Shown in pieces: positions 33,870-45,800 of a DNA stretch of 64,000 bases. This stretch comes from Brachionus manjavacas (lineage: Eukaryota; Rotifera; Eurotatoria; Ploima; Brachionidae): NCBI GenBank assembly GCA_019054805.1, contig JAHQIY010000009.1:3100001-3164000 (forward strand). The letters run 5' to 3'. The notes under the pieces are model-generated. The model saw only the letters and a list, made by a program, of their open reading frames with translations, was not told where the DNA came from and ran no database searches. The first letter of the stretch is position 1. The number at the start of each line of letters is the position of its first letter. A program made the translations under genes and the position numbers.

Positions 33870-35725
33870 AATGTCTAGTATTTTTGCCTTAATAAAATTT
33901 TTAAATTTATTTTCCAGTCTTTTCTTTGCAAATTTTAAAAAAAAAATTTTTTCTCATTCAAACACGCTTTTTTCAGTTGAAAAGGTGACTGTTTATCGAA
34001 ACATGCCTAATATCTAGTTTCTAATTTAACTCTATTTGGATAACATCAACTAAAGTTGATTTTTAAAATTAAAAAAACTTGTTTTTTACCCTAAGAAAAA
34101 GCTTTCCCGAATGACAAATATAAATTAAGCAACCATTTTCTCAACACACATACCATGCTAAAGCAGATAAAGTTAATCTTCTTTCTTCGTTTTCTAGACA
34201 TAGATAGCGTCTAAATCAATGGAATGATCAGGAACTATTAGCTTCTGTGGTAGACAATGATTTGTGAGTGGTATTTACTTTTTTCAATTCTTCTAATAAT
34301 AAATCAATTTGTAATTCTTAAAATTAAACATTTATTTAAATTGAAAAAGTTTAAGTAAAATTTTTTTAATTTTTCAATCAAAAATATTAAATAATCCAGA
34401 AAAATGAGCCAAAAATTGTTCATGATATAATTCAAAATTGTGTTTTTCTATGAAATTATAGTAAATTATAGATCCTCTGATAAACAGTAGTTTTAAAGTT
34501 TTAAAAGGTTTTTTAAGGTGACCCATACAACCTTGATCATCTATGGTTTATCAGTTAAACCTTAGTTCCTTAGGAATATAAGAATTTCATTAAAGACTCA
34601 ATTTTTTAAATTTTTAGAGTGAAAAATTTGATTTCAAACACAAAAATACTTGGTGAAACATAAAAAAAAGAAGATCCATAACTCGATCTTTTAATAAGTT
34701 GATTATACAATAGATAGACTCTAATTGAATTATAATTTTTTTTTGATTTTTTATAAAAATTTACATGCAATTGTTCAAGAATTTTTAAATTTTGATCATG
34801 TTTAAAAAAACATTAAAAAAATTTTCTTTTTTATACTTAAATTTCTTTAAATTTTATGTCATCAAGATGGTAGAGATCATTCATAATAATTAAAAAATGT
34901 TTATATTAATTAATTAATAAAATAAATTAATCAGTTTTTTAGGGTTTGCTAGAACTAGAAAATCAAACATCAATAGTTACCTGAAACCTAAAATTTTAAA
35001 ATCTAGGTGAAACTTTTCTGCATTTTGATTAAAAAATTATATTGTAATGCGTCGAAAAATTGAATCGAATCCTTAAAAAAAAATTTCTTATAAAAGTCTG
35101 TATAGAAAACGTAATTCATTACCATAGCATGAATTTGAACAATTTTTATCTATTTTTTCAATTTTACGAATGGTTTTTATGTGTTGCTTTATGACTAATT
35201 TTTATTAAAGCATTAAAAAAAATATAAATTTATGTGCAATTAACAGACTAGGAATTTTTTTATGTGTATTTTCTCTTTTTAAACAAAAAAATTTTTATTT
35301 ATAGGCTACTCACATTATTTAGTTTGCTTAATCTCCGTACGAAAAATTAGTTAGTACACAATTTTAAAGGAAAAATTTCTAGGCTCATTTCTTAACTAAG
35401 GTTTATCGGTTGGACCTTGGTGCTCGAAGCACCTTAAAAATTGGACCAATATACAACAACCTCTAGTTTCTTGATCTTTTGATGACGTTGGTACATTAAT
35501 CAGAACTAAACTTGCATCCTTGGAATAAGATACTTAGTATTTTTGCCTAAATAAAATTTTTTGATTCATTTTCTAGTTTTTTCTTTGTAAAAATAAAAAA
35601 AATTTTCTCATTCAAACATGCTTAATATCTAGTTTTTAATTTGGCTCTACTTAGATAATAACAACTTAATTTGATTTTTAAAATTTACAAAAACTTGTTT
35701 ATTACTCAAGAAAAAGCAGTCATTA
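33870..35725 (+). repeat. Diverged direct repeat of fibrocystin-L 3' flank
   Basis: Positions 33870-34105 (TAGTATTTTTGCCT ... TTTTTACC) recur with many changes and deletions at 35533-35720 (TAGTATTTTTGCCT ... TTACTCAAG). The second copy directly adjoins the KCC exon relic at 35458-35527. The left arm's inner end is therefore locally duplicated and scrambled, unlike the right arm. Confidence 0.7.
34440..35530 (-). pseudogene. Decayed KCC 3'-end copy in left arm
   Basis: Two pieces of the KCC gene appear on the minus strand. One at about 34440-34495 matches the last exon around the LLIRGSG...stop segment (shared words GATCCTCTGAT and AACAGT, with a deletion). The other at 35458-35527 matches the penultimate exon, reading [12 protein letters not shown] against [12 protein letters not shown] in the intact gene, at roughly 90 percent identity. 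No open gene remains. This is what is left of the KCC tail on the duplicated arm. Confidence 0.75.
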
Positions 35726-36858
35726 GGTTACTAATTATTTTAATTATTCAATTTTTATTATTATTTATTTTCTTGCCTCAAAGAAAAACATTCAACATTT
35801 TTCCAGTTTTGGTCAAGTAAATATTATTTTGATAAAACTTTGAATCTAGATTTTATTTTCAAAAAAATATTTTATTAAAAAATTCTCGGCAAAAATAGAA
35901 TTACTAAATTACAAAACGAAAAATTCTATACAAGGAATATTTAACCAAAAATACATTTTAAAATGGCTACTAGTGATTATTCAAATTTCTGCTTACCAAC
36001 GTCGACCAAGCCAAAAAAGCATGTCAAATTTTTCTTTCAACCCTTTAAAAAAAACGAAAGCAGCATATTATCGGGTAAGGATGACTTGATTATTATTTTT
36101 GTATTGTTTTCTAAAATAATATCAATATACATCATCTTAATTTTTGCATATACAAAAAATACCGGAATTAATAAAAGACAAATTTTCAATAAATTGTCAA
36201 AGATGAATTTATGATTTTTGATAAATTATTTTCCAATTTCTCAAAGCAGTTTTTATTTAATCGAAAACAGTGTCTGATTTTTTTAACATTGAGGCTAAAA
36301 TTAGGATTAAAAATGTTAACTCATTATAAAAAAATTTACTTTTGATTTTTAAAAAAAAGTTATAACAAGCTAAATTATGAAATGCTGCTTATTAAATTTT
36401 ACTTATTTATTATGTTATCAAATAATTTACAATCCTTACAGGAAACTTTATTATATTGATTCTTTCAGTTTAATTCATAATGTTTTACTCTAAAATAAGC
36501 AATATTCAAGAATAAGAAAAACTCTAATTATTTTAGATTGGATTTAATTTCTTAAAAATTTATTATAAAGAAAATAAACGGGTCTAATGCTAATGTTCGT
36601 TATAAAAATTTTATCAGATTGCTAATTATTAATCGTAAATGCATCTCTTGTCAATAAAGATAATTATTCCCTAACATTATCTCGAATCATTATAAAATAT
36701 TTTTAAAAATATTTATTTATTTTTTCAAATTTTACCCTTTTATAAATTGTCAAAACTTCTATCGAGATATTGATTTTAATAAAGATAAAAACGAAAAATA
36801 ATAAAAAATTTGTCTATAGTTTTTATATTTTTATATTTTAATAACTGAAGATAATAAA

Positions 36859-39800
36859 ATGATTTCTGAAGCAAATGTTTTGAGAATCGACAAAGATGTC
36901 AATGTGCCACTCAATCCTGGTTCAAAACATCTAGAATTATATGAGGTAATTTTTAGTTATATTAAATAGCTAAAGAGAATAATTAAAGAAAATTTAATTT
37001 TAAGGATTATGATCAAAAACCAGTAGCTAATTTTTTAAGCAATATACTTAATTTTGATAGCGTTATCCCGGCGAACAAAATACATGACCAGTCTAAAGTA
37101 TTTTTTTCTTATTTTCCACCTAAAATTGCTTCAAAATGCTTATCAAATTTTCTATGGTATCTATTGATTATAAAATGCTGAAGATACACATGAAATTTTT
37201 AGCACAATTAGGCCCAGTTTTGATAATAAAATGAAAGCTTTGATGTGCAAGCACATGTAACGAGGGTTAAGCCTCATCATAATAGCTTGTTTAAATCAAG
37301 TTAATCAATTTAGTTTTTATAAACATTTACTGTATCTGAATTAATAACATTTCTGTTAAGTCGATTCCAAACATTGACCACTCTGTTGCTGAAAAAATTA
37401 AATCTTTCCTCACAGTTTTTTACTTATTGTCTTTCTAAGTAAAATCATGACGTCTAAGGGTTGGAAGAAACGTATTTTCTGGATTGTTCTTAAAGACTAG
37501 GGGTACAAGTCAATTGATCCTTTCATGTCCTTTGATAATTTTAAACATCTCGATCAGATCCCCTCTTAATCTTCTGGTCTCTAGACTGGTTAAATTCAAT
37601 GCAGCTAATCGTTCTGAAAATCTTAACTTTTTTAGCTCTAGAAGCAATTTAGTAGCTCTTTTCTTGACTGATTCTAAGACCTTAATATCTTTTTTAAGTA
37701 CGGATTCCAAACTTTTACTCCATATTCTAAATACGTACGAACAAAAGCTTTATATAACCTATTTAGTGTTTCTTTGTTCTGGAATTTGATAGTTCGCCTT
37801 ATTGAACCCAAAACTGAATTAGCTTTATTTCCGGCGGTGTTGACTAAATTTGACCACTTCAAATTATTCGTAATTCTTAACCCTAGATCTCGTTCCGCCT
37901 CTGTTTTCGAAATACTCGTTTAATTAATTGTGTAGTTGAAATTCGGGTTATTTGTACCACAGTGCATCACTCTACATTTCTCTTCGTTAATCTTGATTAA
38001 CCAGTCGTTCGTCCATTTTGATATTTTGCTAAGATCATTCTCTAAGGCTAAACATGATTCCACGCTGTTTACATTTGACATCAACTTTGTGTCGTCAGCA
38101 AATATCTGACACTGATTTTCTAAAATGTTTGGTAAGTCATTAATGAAAACAATGAACAGAATCGGACCCAAAACCGAACCCTGTGGGACTCCATTCTCAA
38201 TAGTTTTAAACCCAGTTTTAGTTTAATTTCCGATCACAAAATTTAATTTGTTCTTTAATTTCCATTTATTTCTTTAAAACTTGAAAAGAATTTAACTTAT
38301 GAAATAATTAAATGAACGTCATTTCAATGACAGAATTTTTCTTTTATTTACATGTTGATTGTGGCATTATCAAGTTTATGATCAATTTTTGATGCTCAAA
38401 ATGATCAAACCAAGTTTTAATTATTAAATAAATTGTTATTATTTAAAAAATAATTGCAGAGATATATTTTTGGATTTAACATACTATGTTAAATCTGGAG
38501 GTAAATTCTGCAAAAGTCTGCAAAAAATAACTCACTTGAAATTGAATCATTTAGATGGTGTGCACTCTGCAATGTTCATTTTGATATTGCAGAGTTTACC
38601 TTTTGATTTTACAAAATATGTTACAATTTTAACAAAACCCAAAAATATACCTCTGCAATTATTTTTTTAAATAACAACAATTTATTTAATAATTAAAACT
38701 TGGTTTGATCATTTTGAGCTTCAAAAATTGACCATAAACTTGAAAATGCCAATGATTGTCTGATTTAATCAAATTTGATATTTATTCAGCTTGGTGTTAA
38801 TGGCATCAAAAATATTCAAAATCGCATTTTATGAATTATGTCTAGAAAGATTAAAAAAAATTTATTAACTCTTTTAAGTCTAAGCTCAATGGTTTGAATT
38901 TATTTTTTTTATCTATAATACTTAGGAAGACTTAAGTTAAAAGCAACGGAACAGGAGAAAATTACAAAAAATATTTAAATTATTAATATAAAGTTTGAAG
39001 AATCTTTTGCGGCAAATTGAAGTTCATGATCAAATAAAAATTTCAAATCAAAATTATAAAATTTAGATTTAAAAAATGATTAATTAGAAAAAAAAATTAA
39101 ACCTTTTTATTTAAGATAGCAGACATTTAAAGTCTAATTCAGAGTTGTTTAAAAGTCACAAGTCCCAGGTCAAGTCTAGACCTTTTTTTTTTTCAAAAGT
39201 CCGAATAAAAGACTTTTATTTATTTTTTTCACGATGAATAAAATGACTAGCAAAAATTCTTTAAGTATTTTAAAATAAAAAATTGCCTTAATCTTGATGA
39301 CTCGACGTTCCGAGATTCCAAAGTCAATTTTTTGTCAGGTTTTAAAAATTATTCAAATAAATCTTCCTATTTTTCTATGAAAAGTAATTATTCAGGAATT
39401 TTTCACGTTCAATGAATGTGAAGGGACAAATGAAATGTATTCTGTTCCAGGAAATGATAATTTTGCGGTCCCAGGTGGTTATAATGAAAGCCTAGTGAGT
39501 GTTGAACTTTAAAAAAAACAAAATAAAAGTCGTGACTTGGACTTTAATTTGGGACTTTTAAACAACTCTGGTCTAACTAATAAAAAATAAAAAAGCTTAT
39601 TTAATCATTTAAATTTTAATTTTGATTAGTTAAGTTCACGATTATGAACTGTAAGTTGCCGCTTTTGCTCGGTACATAAAACATATAAATAAATCCTTAC
39701 CGTTTTGTCAGTAAAATAAAACCCATTATTTTAGGCACTGAAACCTTTTCGTAAAAATTCGATTCGTAAAAATTTGATTCCAATTATTTTTTTCAATAAA

Positions 39801-42800
39801 TAAATTTTAACCAAAATTTATAATTTCTACCCAAAAATAACTGTTTTTGATTAAAATTTTGAATGTTTTTAGTTAAAAATATGCATTTTTTCCTGTATAA
39901 TTTTTTTCGCATACAATTATTAAAAACTAAAACTAAACTTAAAAATTTCTTTAGTATTTTATTTTATTAAGATAAATCAAAACTAAAATTGCGACTATTT
40001 TTTACAACAAAATTACAATATAGTTACAAGAATTACTGTAAAATATTAAATAAAAATACAGTCATCTAACTAAACTTTACCATCATTGATCTACATTTAA
40101 CGAAGCCGTATCTGAAAGAAAATTAAAAAATTTAATTATTTTTTTATTTTTAGCCAAAGAATAAACTAGGAACAGTATTAGGCGTTTTTTTTCCCTGCGT
40201 TCAAAACATATTTGGTGTTATTATATTTATAAGGGCTTCATGGATTGTTGGCATTGCTGGCGCCTTTCAAGCATCACTTATCCTCTTGCTCTGCTTTTCA
40301 TGTGTAAGTTAAATAATTAAAAATTAATAACCCCAGTTGTTAATTCTAACTAGACTCTTTTGACTGCCATATCAACCAGCGCAATAGCTACTAATGGAAT
40401 AGTTCCTGCTGGTGGTCCTTATTTCATGATCTCACGGGCACTAGGTCCTGAATTTGGTGGAGCCGTAGGAATACTTTTCTATTTGGGCAATACTGTCGCT
40501 GGCTCAATGTACATTGTCGGTGCCGTAGAAATATTCCTCAAGTACATGTTTCCGCAATTCACCTTGATTGGAGACATCGAAAATCAATCCGATGCATTTC
40601 AAAATTTCCGCATCTATGGTTCACTTTTGTTAATCATAATTGGTACCTGTGTTTTTATTGGAATCAAATTTGTCAGCAAATTAGCTCCTGTTTCATTAAT
40701 TGCAGTTATCTTGTCAATTTTATGCATTTATATTGGAGTAATTAAGAGTGCATTTTCGCCTCCAAATTTACCGTAAGTTTTTATTTTTTAAATTTCTCTT
40801 CACTTTATATTTTTTAAAGCATTTGCGTCTTTAATGACACCAGACTAATTAGATACGAATCCTATGTTATAGATGATCAAAGTTTTTGTAATAACCAAAA
40901 AAACTGTATAAACACACATCGAAACGAGAGTTTTATCTGTCCTCTATGGAAGGCCTATTGTGGTCCATATTATGATGCCATCACTGATCATGAGATGAGC
41001 GAGCGACATGAGGACCAAAAAATATACATCGTCGAAAATTTTGTGGCCAAAAAATTTGGTCATTTATGTCACTTTTTTGAAATGCAAGACAGTGTTAAGA
41101 TAAAACAAGGTATTCCAGGCATGTCTAGTAGCGATCCTATTTTAAGTAAAAATTCAATTAATTTAAAATTTTGAAAAAAAAAATTTCCATTTTTTTTAAG
41201 CTAACTACAAAACAAACTATTTGGATGTGGACGAAGTTTTTCCCGGAGAAAAAGGATTACCAGAAGTAGAAATCTTGAACAAAGAATTTACTTCGTTTTT
41301 AATTTTGATAGGAATTTATTTCCCTTCTGTTACTGGAATAATGGCTGGTTCTAATCGATCTGGTGATTTAAAAGATCCATCTAAAAGTATTCCACAAGGA
41401 ACCATAGCTGCTGTTTTGATCACATCATTTATTTGTAAGTTAAAATTTTATTTTTCTTATTTAAAATATATTTTCTTGCAGGGTATTTAGGTGAAACATT
41501 GAATGCATCAGTTGATACAATTTACAGAAATAATTCTTAAATCTAATTCTTATTTTAAATAGAATAAATTAAAAGCTGACTTTTACTAGGACAAGTAGGT
41601 TTTTATTAAATACAAAGATATTTTGTAAAAGATGGTACGGTGGTACAGCCGCGATAAATCGGAATTTAAAATTATTAAAAAAAATGTTGGATAGAAAAAA
41701 CTATATTTACAAAATTAAAATGAAAATGATTTTTAAAAAAAAATTATTTATAATGCAAGTATGCGATTAAAGTAGAGGAAAGGAAATTAAAATTTGGTCA
41801 GATTTTAGCAGGTCGCATTAGAAACAACACTCTTAATGTTGGACACCTAAAGAGAAAAAGAACTAACATTGCATTGACAAAAACGAGTAAGAAATTCGGA
41901 ATTAATTTTTTTAAAGCTTTTAATTGAACTCACAATTAAAATTAAAAATATTTTATGAACATGTAATGCAAATTTTATTTTTAAATAATGACCTTTAGAC
42001 AGTACTGTTTTATTTGAAGAAGTTTTTCAGAAGTAAATTTTATACTATATATTTTTTCTTTTTAAAAAGATTCTTTAATTTACAAATCAATTCAGAAAAC
42101 ACAATGAATAATTTTTAAATTTTATTTCAAGAGTGCTACTGTTTTCGGTTTCCTTTAATTGAGATTCTTTATCTTCTTTTTTCGTGTTAAATTCCCACGA
42201 TGTTTTTTAATTAATCCTTTTTGAAAGAAAAAATAAAATTTAAGTTGCTAATAAATAGATAAATGTTACAAAAAATTTTAAAAAGGTATTCCAGGCATGT
42301 CTAGTAGTTATCCTTTTCTAGGTAGATTAGATCTATCTTTAGCCTTTCGGGTAATAAAATTCCTCCAGATAAATCAGTCTAATAAATTTCTTTAATAAAC
42401 TAAAATAATTTAAAAGGCATACAGGGGTGCTAAAATCTGATATTTGCACTTATTAAATTTTCTAATTTACTTATCATTAAAAAAAAACTTAAGATGAAAA
42501 ATTTAGAATTATTAGCATTATAAGCTCAAGTAGCTTTGTTAACTTTCCTTTTTAGAAAATTAAATTTTTTTCGATGCTGAATGATGTTTTTACTGTAAAA
42601 GAATTTATAATAAACAAATTTTTTTGTTAATTAATTTTCTATTAAAATTAAATCAGATTATAATCTAAAAAAATTTAAGTAGTAATTTTAGTTTTAAAGT
42701 TTCAAGGTTAATCAACAGGCTAGTGCTTCTATCTATTAGACAGATTAACATTTCATTTATTTAATTCTATATAAAAGTATTCATTTAAAATCTTTAGTTA

Positions 42801-45800
42801 TAAAATTAAAAAAAAAAATTTGAAAAAATTTAACAATTAGAAATTCAAGTTAAACAATTCACAATCTGTCACAAATTTAAAAAAAATCAAATCAATGTTA
42901 TTGAAAATTGAGAGCTTGAATGGTGAAAACATCATCATTAATCTTTTAATTACAAACCAGTTTTTTCAATTTGGTTATGTCTATGCAATTTAAAATTAAA
43001 ACATTTCAGAACTCTCCTAAACGAGATAATTCAAAATAAAAGAAATTCATGAATTTTGGTCCAAATTATCTTGCTTTCTAACTATCATGCCTTTTTCTAT
43101 TTTCGAACTAATGTTCCTTTTTTTTTTTTTGTAATTTTATTTTTAGGTAATAATTTTTCATTTTTAAAAAAAAACACAAAAAATCTTTTTATATTTTTTT
43201 TTTACTTCTCCTTAAAGGAGGTTAATTCAATTCAATAAATAAATAAATAACACTATTAAGAAATAATTATTTTAAAGCACACATACCTTATTTTATAATT
43301 TTTTTATTTTTTCAATTTTTTACCGTAAAAATTATTTTGAAACACAATCACGCTCCTTTTTATAAGATCTAAAAAAAAATTATTTTTATTTTTTCAATTT
43401 TTTATTTATCTTTATACGTATTTTTGCACAATAAGGCGTAAATTGTAGTTCGCATTGATACGCTAAAAATCCATAGATAGCGAAGAAATGTCTGATTTTA
43501 ATACTAAATATATTAATTAAATATATTATCTAAAGATTTGTCCAACGTTTTTACATTTGCTGCTTGTGTTGATGGTTTGCTTTTGAGAGACAAATTTGGT
43601 GATAGTATAGACAAGAAACTTCTAGTTGCAGTTCTTGCATGGCCGAACAAATGGGTTATAATGGTTGGTGCATTTTTTTCCACATTCGGTGCTGGGTTGC
43701 AAAGTTTGACAGGAGCTCCAAGACTTTTGCAAGCAATTGCGAGTGACGAAATCATACCATTCTTGAAGCCTCTCTCGAAAAGTCATCACGGCGAACCGCT
43801 TAGAGCTTCAATTGTGACACTGTTCTTTTGCTGGTGTGGCATTCTACTTGGAAATGTGGACTATCTAACCCCACTTATTACCATGTTTTTTTTGATTTGT
43901 TATGGTTTCATTAACATGGCTTGTGCTTTGCAGACAATTCTTAAGACTCCTAATTGGCGTCCTAGATACAAATACTATCATTGGAGCCTATCAGTCTTGG
44001 GACTATTTCTGTGTCTTATAATGATGTTCATTGTCAAATGGTTCTATGCTTTGATAGCCATATTCATAGCTATAATTATTTATAAGTATATTGAATTTAA
44101 GGGGTGAGTTGAAATCGTTTAATTTAGATTGAAGAATAAAATTGTGTCACTAGAGCCGAAAAGGAGTGGGGTGATGGCATCCAGGGCTTATCGATGAGCG
44201 CAGCGCGATTTGCTCTTCAAAAATTAGAGGAATCTCCACCTCATGTCAAAAATTGGCGTCCACAAATCTTGCTTTTGGCAAAATGCAATTTCCAGGAGCC
44301 AGAACTTCTGCGCGAATATGAGAATTTAGAGTACGACATTAGAGTAGAAAATTCAAACAGTTTCGTTTTTGCATCACAACTGAGAGCCGGCCGAGGCTTA
44401 TTTGTTTCAGCAAGTGTCATTCAGGGAGATTATTTAGAAAATTCACAATTGGCCAAAGCTTGTAAATATGTAAGAATTTCAAAAGAGAAAAAAAAGTCTA
44501 AATATTCATTTTTTAAGAAATTAGAAGAACTAATGAATGAATTCAAAATAAAGGGTTTTAGTGATTGTTTAGTGGCTCGAAACATTGAAGACGGAATCTG
44601 TCATTTGTAAGTATTAAATGAGAAAATATTCAAAGCATTGATTATACAATTTTGGTAATTTTTTTCTCTTTTCAAATTTTTGTTAAATTTTAAAGCTAAA
44701 TTAAGTGAAATTTTGATTATTTTAATTATTTAAAAATTATTGTTTGGAATTTAATTAGAAAAAAGTTTTAAAAAAATAATTATTTTTGTTGATTTAAATT
44801 TAAATTTTTCTATGTTAATATAAAAATTTTAAGTTTTTTTTTTCGAAGTTTTTAATTTTCTTTATTTTTATTGAATCCTTTTTTTTCTATTTTTATCTAT
44901 TCAATTTTTCAATTATTCAAATCGTAAAAAAAACTTGGAACTTAGATCTTTATTAATTTTGAATTTTAGATTTTATTTATTCTGGAAAATCCAACAAAAT
45001 AAAATCAGAAAATTTGTTAAATAAATTTAAAAAAATTTCAATAGTAAAAAAAATGGGAGGATTTTGGAAAAAATTTGAAAAAAAATTTAACTAAAAAAGA
45101 CAATGAATAAAAAAAAACAGCTTTCCATTAGTCGATTTTTATCCTTTTTTATTTTTCCAGTTATGTTGTTTTTATTATTATTATATAATCTGCAGCAAGC
45201 CAGTGGCTCGCGGAGCTGGTAGTCAGCTATAGCAAATATGTTTGTTTCCGGTTATCTAGTCGGGTCCATTTTTTGTGTTCGTCAAACTCGACCTTGAATT
45301 GCTCAACAGTTGTCGCGTTCTTGACTTGGTCAAATAATTCATTCCAAGATTGTATTGCTCTGTTTGTGAAGAAGGTATTTCTTGGTAGACAGTTTCTGAC
45401 AAATTGTCCGTAAAACTTTTGTTTTGGTCCTTCTTCCACACTGTTCGGGGTTCCATTTGATTCTATTTATGTTCTTGTTGAATTTGAAGAATTGTATCAT
45501 GTTGAATCGATCGGATCGTTCTTCAACACTTGCCAAATTTACTTCTTGTAGTCTTTTTTCCTAACTTTTGTTTCTTAATTCCCGAACGCTTTTGATGGCT
45601 CTTCGTTGCACTTTCCCCAGTTTTGTTCCTTGTGAGGTTTCCATACTGGCCGCCTATTCAATTAGAGGTCTTACGTGGCTTTTGAAGACGATTTTAAAAG
45701 TTTTTGCATCTCAATAAATGAAGGTCTGTCTTTTTTAGTCACCCGAGCGTCGCTTTTGCTCTCAGCGCTAGCGACGTTGTTTATTGTGATTCCGATGTCG

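Larger units (their letters stand above)
19011..34500 (+). repeat. Left arm of large inverted duplication
   Basis: Every feature here has a mirror partner: exon 12 at 19429 with about 63582, exon 17 at 21949-23683 with about 59329-61064, exon 21 at 27236-30357 with 52662-55781, and the stop at 33815 with 49221. Paired coordinates sum to 83011-83036, the drift reflecting small indels. Introns are conserved as well as exons. High identity ends near 34450, at the position corresponding to the KCC stop codon. The outer edge is not defined because the right arm runs off the window. Confidence 0.95.
33818..36858. other. Region between fibrocystin-L and KCC
   Basis: This holds the left-arm 3' flank, the KCC tail relic and the direct repeat described separately. 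At 35963-36074 a short open stretch (MATSDYSNFCLPTSTK...) ends at a good donor (TCG|GGTAAGG area). It could be an alternative first exon or chance; its phase (1) does not join KCC exon 2 (phase 0). The rest is AT-rich sequence with no visible gene. The KCC promoter should lie just before 36859 but has no identifiable motif. Confidence 0.5.

Noticed and set aside
35963-36214. 83-codon frame upstream of KCC as a separate gene
   Set aside because: After residue 37 it crosses a good splice donor into hydrophobic AT-rich translation typical of intronic sequence; at most the first 112 bases could be an exon, with unknown partner.
43056-43238. 60-codon hydrophobic frame in KCC intron 6
   Set aside because: It is phenylalanine-rich translation of T runs with no start context or family match.
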